DNA of 64,000 nucleotides from Anisakis pegreffii. Its lineage: Eukaryota; Nematoda; Chromadorea; Rhabditida; Anisakidae. How positions within the stretch are numbered: the first letter of the stretch is position 1; every line of letters begins with the position of its first letter. The stretch spans positions 85,831-149,830 of the forward strand of contig JAPYMA010003060.1 in the NCBI GenBank assembly GCA_035041965.1. The letters run 5' to 3'. Of this stretch, positions 23,121 to 33,800 are shown piece by piece. The notes under the pieces were generated by a model. That model did not search any database, was not told the DNA's origin, and worked only from the letters and a program-made list of their open reading frames with translations. The position numbers and the translations under genes are program-made.

Positions 23121-26100
23121 ATGAAGATGGTTTCTGTGGCGGAATGTCAGAAGGTTTGTGCCATATGTGACTCACCACGTGCAGCAACACTGCACTTCGG
23201 GGCTCGATCGTGCAAGGCTTGTGCTGCCTTCTTCAGACGTACAGTTTCAATGCGCATGAAGTATAAATGTGCAGCTGAAGGAAAATCTTACGAGAACAAG
23301 TGTCATATTCATCATTGTTCGTTCATTATTCATTTGTTCGTCTTTTCTGTTTGTCTTAGACGATGCGTGCCACTGACTTGCAATGATAATAGGTCAGTCT
23401 TGAACCATGCCATCACCGATGCACATTTTCACGACGAAACATTATCGTTTACAGCTCGATTCTTTCTCCATTGTTCCAACAATTTTTCTGCGCTAAAAAC
23501 AAAACAGATGTTTATTCACAGATTATTCTACTGGTTTCTCGCAATCCATGGATTGAACTTCTTATAATTGAGATTAGAAAGAAGCTGCGCATTTGTGTTA
23601 AAACTCAACAGTTGGTTGCCAAGGAAACGAATGACACACAAATCATTCATAAATTGTACTTGGTTGCATTTCCTTAATCATTGAAACGTTTGATTTGTGG
23701 TACGCAAAAAGCAAACTCATTGAGTATCGCGTGTCGTTATACCGTAATTGTTTGGTTTCGTTTTCTAGCAAGCGACCTTTAGATTAATTCCTCTAACTTA
23801 ATCCATCAAATCATCCAGTTGAATGAATTTCCGTTCAGTGCTACGGATGGCCTGCAGAAAATGTCGGTACGAAAAGTGCCTTAACGCTGGCATGAAACGG
23901 GAATGTGAGTGACAATCCTTTTGATTGATTTCATTAGTCTTTCGGAATAATAATCTTCTAAAATTCTCCGCATGGTGTCAGTTCAGTCTCAAAATACCTT
24001 CTGACGTTTGTCTACAAAAAACCCAATATCACTGCTGCACTACGAAAATAAAATTGAGAATATTCATCTAACAAGGTGTATTTGTACAGATGTACAGTAT
24101 CGACGTGATACTAATCGCAAATGCGCTCCCTTGTGTAACGATGCCGTTGTGGATGACCCCGTCGAACCAGATCACCAAACGCAACAACATGAACAACTTC
24201 GTGAGTGCTTACAATTGATCACTTTTATGAATTCACAAATCTATTCAGCTTATTCCTAAATCCTACTAATATACAGTTACTGTTTCAAGGAATAACTAAT
24301 TGCCTCATTAGAGTAATGTTTTGACGACTGTCTCTGAGCTTTCAATTAGGCTTTATGACTTCCGAACATTGCAGCACACTAATAGCAAGGAACTAGCTCC
24401 ATTTCTTCGCACCATTTCCACCCCCAAATTTTGCCCTACTGAACTCTACCGAAACTGTCTGAAATATTCTCATCAGCTCAACTAACCTCTGATATGCAGT
24501 TCAGCTGAATTAACGACGTGTCGAGAATTGCAGATGAAAACAGTTCCCCGGAAGCATCTTCGAAAGCAACGCCTCCAGTGAACGGACGTTCTTCGAGTCC
24601 ACCTCAAATAGCTACTCCCTCTCCACCAAGTTTTGTTCTCCGGTTTTTTCTTTTGAGTAGCATTCTAGGATTTTGTGTTTTCATTCGCGACGATTATTCT
24701 GAATGGTATTCTTTCGCACTATCTTTCATCATCTTCTCTGGTGGTATATTGATCTCTCGAACATTGGTATTTATATATAAGCAAAATTTGTTGTCGTTTA
24801 AGCATTCTGAATGGCACTTGGGCAAAATGGTTTCAATTCTTCAAAGCTTTCATCGGAAGAAGCGAATGCGTGGATTGAGGAATTGAATCGTAATCGCTGA
24901 AAAGAAAAAAGGAAGATGGATTGGGAAATTTTCGAGCCCTAGAGCTGAGTTAATGTGAACACGAGGAGTGCATATGATTGCTACATGTAAATATATGTGT
25001 AAAAAACTGCACAGAAACTGTATTCATGAGTGTTGTTTGTGCAGATAATCGCTTGATGTCATGTGTTCACAAGCACGCAGTTTTGGAATCGATGCTCGAT
25101 TGGGCAGTAGAAGCTGAGAAGGCATTGAACGATAGTAGACGATTGGTCTATGCAAAGCATACGGCAACAGCGGTGTTTACATCGAACAGTGAATTGGTGC
25201 GTAGTCCTTTCAAAATTTCTATTTAAAAATTCAGCCGTAAAATTCCAATTTCCATGAGTTATGGAAAGTCGATTTTCGGTGTCCTTTTCATGGTTTTTCG
25301 AGATTTGAACAAGTTTTAAAATGGCGAAGCTTTGATCTCAAGGAACAGTGTTCTGATTGCAGCCGTTTACAGTGGAAGACCTGCAGCCGATGGATTTCCT
25401 TGCTTTTAATGGACTCTCAAGGGTGGATTTGATGATGTTGTATCAATATGTCCGATCGCTGCCACTTTTCTCGATGCTTCCCACAAAAGATAAAGTAAAT
25501 TAAATCATCGCTCGAATCAATTCAATTTTACTTTCATACTCTGAGTTCATCTTATTCGCCTTCTTTCAATGTTGGCTAAACGAAATGTCGCACTTGAACG
25601 ATGAACTTACTGGAACGTTATGAGGATGATTTATTGACCTCTTGAGACTGTGATGCCGACAGCTATTTCGACGCAAATTTTTCAAAATTAGTTCATATGA
25701 TAAGAAGTCAGCGGAGAAAAATGCATTCGTTTGTGGAACAGTCATGATCAAAGAAAAAATATATGCGTATTTCATGACACTGTCTCTGGTTCGCGAAGTT
25801 CAAATCCAAGAATTCCCCACATGTAACGTCAGACATGGGCACAGTTTCGTTAGTTGATAATCGTAAATTATCGTCATTAACTCTTCGCTAACGAATGAGT
25901 GATTTGAGTTTGAATTTGACGGTACTAGTATTGGTGATATTCTTCTTGATTAATTAATTAACGCATGTTAATGACGTGCGTTAATTAATTGAGGTGTTTG
26001 TCGTGGCACGTCAGTTCGTTAGAAACTTTTGAAAGAAAAATCGTGATCATGCTTTTCAGAGCATGCGAGCGTTTAGATGTTCGATACGTATTACGTAGAA

Positions 26101-28373
26101 AATATTGAATTGTTGAAAATATTCTCACTGATCAGTGAATATTTCGTAATTACTGACTCATGCAAAAAATATTAAGTTGAGGAAATCAATTCTAGCAATT
26201 TTCATCCATTCTGAAGAATATAACTGGTATATATCTGAAATTAACGAAAAAACGAAATATTCACTGATCAATGAGAATATCTTCGCTGCTACTTATTGCT
26301 TTGATTCAGCGAATGATTGGCATCAACGTCAATTTTATTGGTAGATGAATTGCGGAGTGTCACGTTGGCATTTCAGCTAGCAGTGCCCACCTATGTGTAA
26401 ATTATTTCTTGATCAGATATAATCAAATGAATATTTCTATTTCGAACAAAGTTTCAGACGGCAAAGAGAAATAACAAGTTTTAAGAGGAAGTATACCGTT
26501 GCAGTGATATCCATTAACAATTATTTGCAGAGTCAAATGTTTCGATATTTCATGGTGATTGATTCAATGATAACAGCCGCTTACTTATCGATGGCACTCG
26601 GCAGAGAAAGGCATTGGATAGTGCATTGGAATGGGCTCTATCTCTGCATGGATCCGCTGCCATGTTCCGGGGTTGCGCCAGAGGATGCTGCTTTCATGGA
26701 GCAGTTGAAACCCGAAGAGCGTTCCAGATACAGGTGAGTACAATAATCTCATTTACCGCTTCACGCATCCAAATTTTATCAGTTCCCTGGGTTGAAATCC
26801 CTCCGTGATTATTCTAATCAAACAATGATCCCGTCGTCATACGCTGATGGAAACTACTTGAGTTTCTTCAAACGTAATGTTCGCCAATAGTGTTCTGAAT
26901 CAGCACGCACGCAGCCGAAATATCCATGAGTGAAACTTCACCTCCTACAATATGATTAATTCACAATTGTGTTGATCGCTTCATACTTATACATTATATT
27001 TCCATGAATTCGATTTCGTTACAGGCTTTATATGCCTTTGAAGATAGCACAGTACACGGAATTATGTAAACCGTTTGCTGAAGTGAAACCATCATTCACC
27101 GAATATGCCTCGTTGAAGCTGATCGCGTTACTTGTTCGAGGTTGCGTTTCAAAATTCAATAGAGCAAATGCTGTTTGTTTGTTTTCATAATTTTGTTTTC
27201 GTAATGTTTCTAATTTTGTTTTCTGAGGACGACTTGTTTTCATAATTTTGTATTCAATCAGTAAACACCAAACACGAAACAGACATTCTGATTCTGATGA
27301 CAAACCCGATCTTATCCATGCAGCATAAAGTTAAAATGAATTTAGTCAGCGTGCGGTGGAATGCGCAGTGGAAACTTAATACAATATTTATTCAGTTCTC
27401 AATGATAATTTGATGATAACAGTAATAATCGGCCACTCGGCATACAATGTCTTCACACAATATTAATTCAAGAAAATTGACAATGACGATAATATTTGAC
27501 CGTAACGATGTACAATAATAATTCACAATACTTCACGATAGCGATGAATATTACAATATCACAATACAATTGATTCTGCTCCTAGCTATGATTGACGGCG
27601 TATAGCATACGTTCTCCAATATAAAACATGACCAGCGAATTATGGCTGCGACTTACGACCCCGATCCTTCGTTCCTTTCTCCTTAAGTACTTGCATCTCT
27701 CATCTGTCCCGGAATTCATCGGCCATAGTTTCCCATAACATTTTGTTGTCGTTCAGCCATCGCTCCTGGGAATCTTTCGCCTTTAAGATCAGAATTGAAG
27801 ATATTAAGTACTTTGTTTGGGTTATCCTCCAAATTCTTGAGATTTAGATTTTTATGTTTTGAGAGTGAGGTGCTCGTCTTGGCTACAATAATCAGAAGTA
27901 TGTTAGGGCAGTGAATATACCACAACGTACCATTTAAATATTCATACTAACAGGTTGTTTCAGCACGAGGCGCGATGACACCAGAAAGCCGCCCCTTAGT
28001 TGAGCAGGCTTTACAGCAGATAATGTTTGCACTCTACGAACACTGCGTTCAGAAAGCTGGTCGCTTGGAAGGTTCATTGCGTTTCGGTAACCTCACACTT
28101 CAACTTTCGCCACTCTTTGTAAGCAATATTGTTGAAATTTCTCGTTTTTTTTCGTTTTATGTATTGAAAAACCCTCAAAAACTCAGATGAACGTCACTTT
28201 TGATGTACTGAAACTGAACTTTGAAAGGTTTCGATGTGTGTGTGTTTTCTCCTCATTAACGTATGAAGTTTCAGCAACTCGTGTCAAATTTGATCGAATG
28301 CTATTTGAGAATTCATTTTTTCAACATGAACGCAATGGATCCGATTTTGAGTCAGATTATATCGGAACGTTGA
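23121..28373 (+). CDS. Nuclear hormone receptor, nematode expanded (supplementary) type, 441 residues
   Basis: A ligand-type transcription factor acting in the nucleus. Exons: 23121-23316, 23839-23904, 24090-24200, 24534-24629, 25045-25196, 25363-25494, 26531-26733, 27025-27140, 27964-28118, 28275-28373; 1326 bases, phases agree throughout. The first zinc finger (CAIC, CKAC) carries the P-box CKACAAFFRRT typical of the large nematode receptor group. The second finger is split over exons 1 and 2 and ends in CRKCRYEKC, followed by GMKREYVQ. The hinge is rich in Ser, Pro and Thr. The ligand domain includes AEKALNDSRRLVY, the PLFSMLP segment, LKIAQYTELCKPFAEVKP and a closing AF-2-like helix (NAMDPILSQII). 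The exon-1 donor (GTTCGT) and the exon-4 donor (GTTTTG) are weak and were chosen because they restore finger spacing and phase. The ATG follows a TTTCAG. The ligand and the orthologue are unknown. Confidence 0.85.
25846..25897. repeat. Inverted repeat in receptor intron
   Basis: TTCGTTAG at the left and CTAACGAA at the right enclose about 36 bases that contain a further imperfect pairing (GATAATCG/TTATCGTC). It lies in the 1-kb intron between receptor exons 6 and 7, near two other inverted repeats. Confidence 0.55.
25950..25992. repeat. Near-perfect 16-bp inverted repeat
   Basis: The arm TTAATTAATTAACGCA and its partner TGCGTTAATTAATTGA pair in 15 of 16 positions around an 11-base centre. 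A stable hairpin or a decayed mobile-element core would both fit. It lies inside the receptor intron 25495-26530. Confidence 0.75.
26118..26280. mobile_element. Possible miniature inverted-repeat element
   Basis: The left arm (26118-26147) and right arm (26252-26280) are reverse complements in 28 of 29 positions; each arm is itself almost palindromic around ACTGATCAGT. The arms are about 105 bases apart. The whole unit is about 163 bases and lies in a receptor intron. Such a layout fits a miniature inverted-repeat transposable element, but I see no clear target-site duplication, so a local inverted duplication is the alternative. Confidence 0.5.
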
Positions 28374-28653
28374 AGGAGATGAAAATATTGTTCGCCATAT
28401 CAATTGCCCAAATCGCTATCATTCGCACGTTTCAAATGATCGGATGATTACACTGCTGATGTGAAATCAATTACTTTTACGGTTTCATAATAACCGGGCA
28501 TAGTCACATCTTTGTTGCACACTTTTGGCGAGTTATTCTGTTCTGCTCTGCTCTTCTTTCCGAACTGTTCCTTATTCTCTGTTTAACCCTGTGGTGTAGT
28601 GCGGGGGCAAAAAAAAAGTCAGAGACGAAATTTTCCAGCTGGGGATCCTGAAA

Positions 28654-28689
28654 ATAAACTTGAGCGTTCCTTATAAACTTGAGCGTTCC
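28654..28689. repeat. Tandem repeat, two copies of a 17-bp unit
   Basis: ATAAACTTGAGCGTTCC is repeated exactly with a two-base spacer. The first copy contains the AATAAA that could end the nuclear receptor transcript. Confidence 0.85.
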
Positions 28690-29393
28690 CAGCTATGTTA
28701 ATGTGCTGCCTGATTTTAACTTACGTCCAATCATTCAAGCCACAACACACACGATTATTCATCCCAGCTGATAACAACGTCGCTAATATTGCTTGTTGAT
28801 TAATTTATATCGCTCTTAGATCCATCTTCTACCCAATTTTACTGAGAGAAAAGTTAGCTGTGACACATTCGTTTGATTTTACTGACTTTTCAGAGCGAAT
28901 TCAAGACGACCATGAATAGTGCGCACAAAGTACTTGAATTTTTTTCTCATTTAAAATTAATTCCGTCTTAATGTTTCTAATTTCAAATAAAATGATTCAA
29001 ACACTTTCGCTTCCAATCTTCAGACTATCGAATGATAGGGTATGCAATATGTCGGCTGGTGCTGCACTGAAAGCGTTTTGGTGAGGTGCTGTCACCGATA
29101 CAAATTCCGAACAAATATTCATGCTTACAGAATTCAAAAGATGTCCGCGATTGGTAACATCTTATTATCCCAAAAGATCTCATGCAACCATGCCTTCACG
29201 TAATCATCTTGTTACCCCTTTGCAGCCGATCAAACGCACTTGAACTAGTCCAGTACAAATTCGAAATTTCTTCACAGAATTGTAAATCAAAGATAGGCGC
29301 CGCATTTTTTGAAATAATTTCTTGCATGCATGATTTGGAAACCGGCGCCTTTATGATTGATATCAGTCTCACTTCACGAACAGATCTAAACTG

Positions 29394-29443
29394 ACAGCAA
29401 AATACCTAATTAATGTACCTAACAGCAAAATACCTGATTAATG
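29394..29443. repeat. Direct repeat, about 22 bp
   Basis: ACAGCAAAATACCTAATTAATG at 29394-29415 recurs at 29422-29443 with one base changed. The pair is separated by six bases. Confidence 0.85.
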
Positions 29444-30178
29444 CGGCATAGTCGAAGCATTTTTTGAGAAAATTTTTACTGGGATAATGTCAATACCGTT
29501 CCATCGCTGTACATTTCCCATCGAAAGAATCATTAAAAAGTATTCATGGAGTGCAGAAAAAACAACTGAACAATATTCAACACAGAATACCTTCGAATCA
29601 GTTTGCATTAAAAGTCGAACATTTATTGTTACTAGGACATACAGAATCAATATTGTTTAAAGTCAATCCGCCTTAAAGCACTTCTAAGGAGTTCAGTAGT
29701 GCAACTTCTTGCTGCATTGAAATTATTTGCTTTATGCTTCATCAATATGAACTATGATTGCTCCTGAAGAAAATCAAGATGCTGATCAAGTGAGTTTTCT
29801 GAATCAAATGATCGTCCGAAAGGAATAATTATTTTCCTGACGTTTTATGAAGAAGAGAATCGTCAAAAGATTTCCAATTGAATGTTCACAAACGAATTTT
29901 CACAAGCTTTGAACTTCCGTTATTGTCAATATTACTCAGCAATATTGCGATGGATCATATTTTTCACGTAAACATTTCCTTCACTTCTAATATGGAAAAC
30001 ACTGTAGGAGACAACAGACGGGTGGATTGCACATGGTGTTTCACGACAAAATAACTGCTTCAAATCATAGATGACTCTTTGAAAATATCCCTTAAAACAT
30101 TTCCAAACGTCTATATCAATAATTCAAATCTAGACGGTTGAACTTTTTATAGAATTAAGGTACTGAGTTCATTAAGAT

Positions 30179-30369
30179 CAGTGGTTCTCAACCTTTTTTG
30201 CTCCGTGGACCTCCTAGAAAATTCAAAGGTGCTCTCGTATCCCCTACCTTACCTCGCACACCCTCCCACACTACTCACTCACCCCCTCTCATTCCACCCG
30301 CTCTCAGACCCCCTAGCATGCCGCCTCGGACTCCCAGAGGGTCCGTGGACCCAAGGTTGAGAAACCCTG
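30179..30369. mobile_element. Non-autonomous hAT-type element, 191 bp
   Basis: The left end begins CAGTGGTTCTCAACC and the right end, read on the other strand, begins CAGGGTTTCTCAACC. Inside both ends follows a shared GTCC-CGGACC-like segment around TCCGTGGACC. This terminus is known from hAT DNA transposons. The flanks ATTAAGAT and ATTTAGAC match at six of eight bases, as for a decayed 8-bp target-site duplication. The C-rich interior carries no transposase, so the element would have needed one supplied elsewhere. Confidence 0.8.
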
Positions 30370-30817
30370 ATTTAGACAAATTATAAGAAGTATATGACGA
30401 AGAGTCGATGTTGAATTTTTAAAAACATGAACAAAAACAACACACACACTTTCGCTGAACATTTTAATAAAGCTAATTCATCACAGTAGGCGGCTAGTAG
30501 TGGAAAAAGTAACTGACACATCATATTGTTAGGTGATAATCATGAAGCAATGTAAAGGCGAGAATTTACCACTACTGCAAAATTGATGAAGCAGTGAGGA
30601 ATGAAGTTTGAACTATCGATTTTGGCATCGAAAATACTGTCGTAAAATCTCATCAAGCACATCGATTTGAATGTCTTTGAAGATGGGAAAAAAGAGCAAT
30701 GAATTACTGAAGTGATCGGACAATTCCAATTCAACAACCTACACATTGAATTGGAGTGCGTGTCAGGTTAACGTGACAGCTGCTAATGACCTATAGCTGA
30801 AACTTTAGTCGATTTGG

Positions 30818-33800
30818 TCATGCGTTGAGGTGATGAGAACTGGATGAGTTACTGAGTGAGTTTGGAGTTCGTGTATCGTTCGCGAGTCGTGTGTCACTCG
30901 TAACTGACTTCGCGTACTCTCTCACTGGTGATGTTCGTCTACTGTGCGCATCGGTGAGCACCGATTTACGCCGTGGACCAAGTCGTTGATCTGATAGACG
31001 TTCCAAACGTTCCCATTCCTCTTGGTAGGTTTCGAATAGTTTCCGCGCATTTCTTCCGTACAATTCCTTCTTTTCAAGGAATTTTCGTGGCACTGAAAAT
31101 GTGATCAGTCATAATCGACTGATTGATTTATTGATTGATTGATCGCTTTACTGATCAGTCGAATGATAACTTTTATTTAATTTTCGATCTGTGCGATATA
31201 TTTTTCCTTGAAGTAATTATGTGAAGATATCCGATGCCTCAACATAATTCTCGCTTGTTTTTACGGCTTAGGTCCAGCGCCTTTTGTACCGGATGAATTA
31301 ACGGTGTCAGTAGAGTGTTGTTTAAATGAATTTTAGAAGTCACTTGCAAAATCACACTTCTCATTAGAGATGGCAATCGAACGGAATTCGGGTTCGGTCG
31401 CGAATCAACCGAATGCTCATTGTGAGGCTCCGGAGTTCGGTATTTCGACCGTAACACAAAATTTTCAGGGAGAATCTCACGTAATCAAGAAAAATTTTAC
31501 TAATCGAACTTCCCTCGGTTACCACCGCTACTTCCTACAATCTAATGGTATCACCAGACAGTTCGAATGAGTCTATACCAACCTTTAATATCATCAGGCG
31601 TCGGGGAAGTGGCCGTACTGGCTCGGTCACTTAATTCACCATCTGTTTCCATCTCTTCATCATCCAGCTGACCATCAACTTGATCATCTTCACTATCTTC
31701 CTCAATCGTGAGTTTGATTGGTAACTCCTCTAATATGTTTACTGTCGACGTTTCAGCTAACGAGAATGGTTCTTCAACTTCGACGATCTCGTTGCCCCTT
31801 GCTAGAACCTGCAATTTTAATTTTATCTATCGAGAAATCTCACAAAGAGTTTGCACAAATTTGCCTAGCGTCGATTTGCACAAAAACGAACATTACAGCT
31901 ACTAAAAAACATTGTTAAAGATTCTCACAGAGCCGTTCTGTTTGTAATGTGCTAGCTTAACGATTACTCGTATGTAAATAATTGATTAGAAGAGAATTAT
32001 GAATTTCTTACAACAAGATAAAAATGAGAAGAATGTGATAACAATGTATGATTTCAATTCGGTTTCTGCTAGTGATGGCATTCGAACGAAAGTTCAATTC
32101 GATCAGAATCCAACCGAATCAACTTTTCAACCTTGCCAGATCCATTATTCTAGCCGAATTTCAAAATTCTTCGGTCTGAGTAATGAAATATGTGAATACC
32201 TCGGGTTCATCAAAATTAAGGATGTCACTTTGTGAGTTTTCATCATCTGGCATACTGATGGCTACTACTTCGCGTTGCTCGATAACCTAAAGCATTTTGT
32301 TTTAAATTCATATCGGACAATTTACAATCAACAAATTAAGAACAGCCTAACATAAGGATTGCGAACACCTTTCTCTGCAAATTTCTTCGGCATTCTTTGC
32401 TATCATTTAGCAGTTCCTTTGGGATGAACACTTTTAGGCGGTTTATGAGATGTTAATGAAAGGTGAAGAATAATAAAACAATCGTGCAAATATGTAATAC
32501 TGTTTCGATGGATTGCGTCTCGAGCATTTGTGACGACCTCAGTGAGCGTTGGGACATGAGCACCGCATTTCTGAGTATCAACTCCGGACTAGTTTTGCAT
32601 GTCGAAATCGATGCTGATCTGAAATTCGAACTCGATTCGTTGCGATATGTAACATAAAATTCTCACCTTTCAGAAACTGATGTGTGCGAAAACGAACTAA
32701 AATTAAATGACAACTAAATTAAGTGTTGCGTTGTTAATTCAGCACTATCTATTATCCATCATTCTGACCTGGATTTCGCAGAGTCTTCTGACACGACAGA
32801 TGTTGTTCTTGATCGATTGTTGGTGGTTGGTGGAGACGGTGGATCAGTTAAGAGTGGGCAAGCTTCCGAAGGAGCTCGAGAGGTTGTTGGCGATTTTAGT
32901 TCCTTTTCAGACCTAGACGTTGGTATTGGCTCGCGAGGTGGAGGCGGTTCTTCATTTAGATCAGGTGGTGGCAACCGACCTTCCTGACATTTATGTTCAA
33001 TTGTATTTCTAACAGTGATCACTGAGCGTTCCATAGCTCATATATCGAAACTACTCTGTTATTAATTACAAAACGATGCCAATTGATCATTCACGAAACG
33101 CTAACAGCTTGTTGTTCATGAGATGCTTCGTTTCATTGCCGTTTCCTTTATTTTACTCATTTATCTATTCATTTGTTTACATTCAACGTTAAATATCTAG
33201 TCTTTGTTGAATCATCACTTTAATGTTACTTTGACATTATCACTTTAATATCAGCGTGTCGGATACTGTGGTTGTATTAGGAGAACAAGATGAGTATAAT
33301 AAGTACAAGATGAGTACGTTTTCTAGAGTATAATGCAATTGGTTCACCGAAATTCTGATGCTTGCATTATTCCTATTTAATCCTTTCGATTAGAAAATTC
33401 CCACCAAATGTCTACAAACGTTGATTTTCGTGAACCAAAAAAAAACAATGAATAATAATATCAAATGAATGGGTGATAACACACATTGATCGCAATGACA
33501 CGCTCGACAACGTTGTCCAAGTCCATCTCATCGATGAACGATGGTTCAACGCCACATTTCTTACCAACCGCATGCAACAGATCACGAACTTTCAACCTTA
33601 ACATCAACTTTTTTCACTGATCAATATTCTCATATAATGCAATTAATGCAGTCCGTCAGTTTCACAACTGATGACATAAAATGCCAATTCGTATTACTTC
33701 AAGCCAGGCATTTGTTGGAGATCTCAATCATCATCGCCTTGGCTAAATCGTTTAAAATTGCGAAGATAGTGTGCAGTTGGATACGAAGGCATATTAGGGC

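Larger units (their letters stand above)
28374..30817. other. Intergenic, converging 3' ends of receptor and channel genes
   Basis: No gene is visible. The first AATAAA after the receptor stop is at 28653. Two short direct repeats are present: ATAAACTTGAGCGTTCC at 28654 and 28673, and AACAGCAAAATACCT followed by ATTAATG at about 29394 and 29421. A plus-strand frame at 29182-29394 (70 codons) has no support. The hAT-like element at 30179 is the only mobile sequence I can define. Confidence 0.5.

Noticed and set aside
30198..30386. 62-codon Pro/Thr-rich plus-strand frame
   Set aside because: It lies almost entirely within the hAT-like element; the low-complexity protein reflects the C-rich interior of the element.
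31108..31160. CRISPR-like or tandem array of TTGATTGA units
   Set aside because: It is a simple GATT microsatellite in a channel intron; no spacers are present and the organism is a eukaryote.
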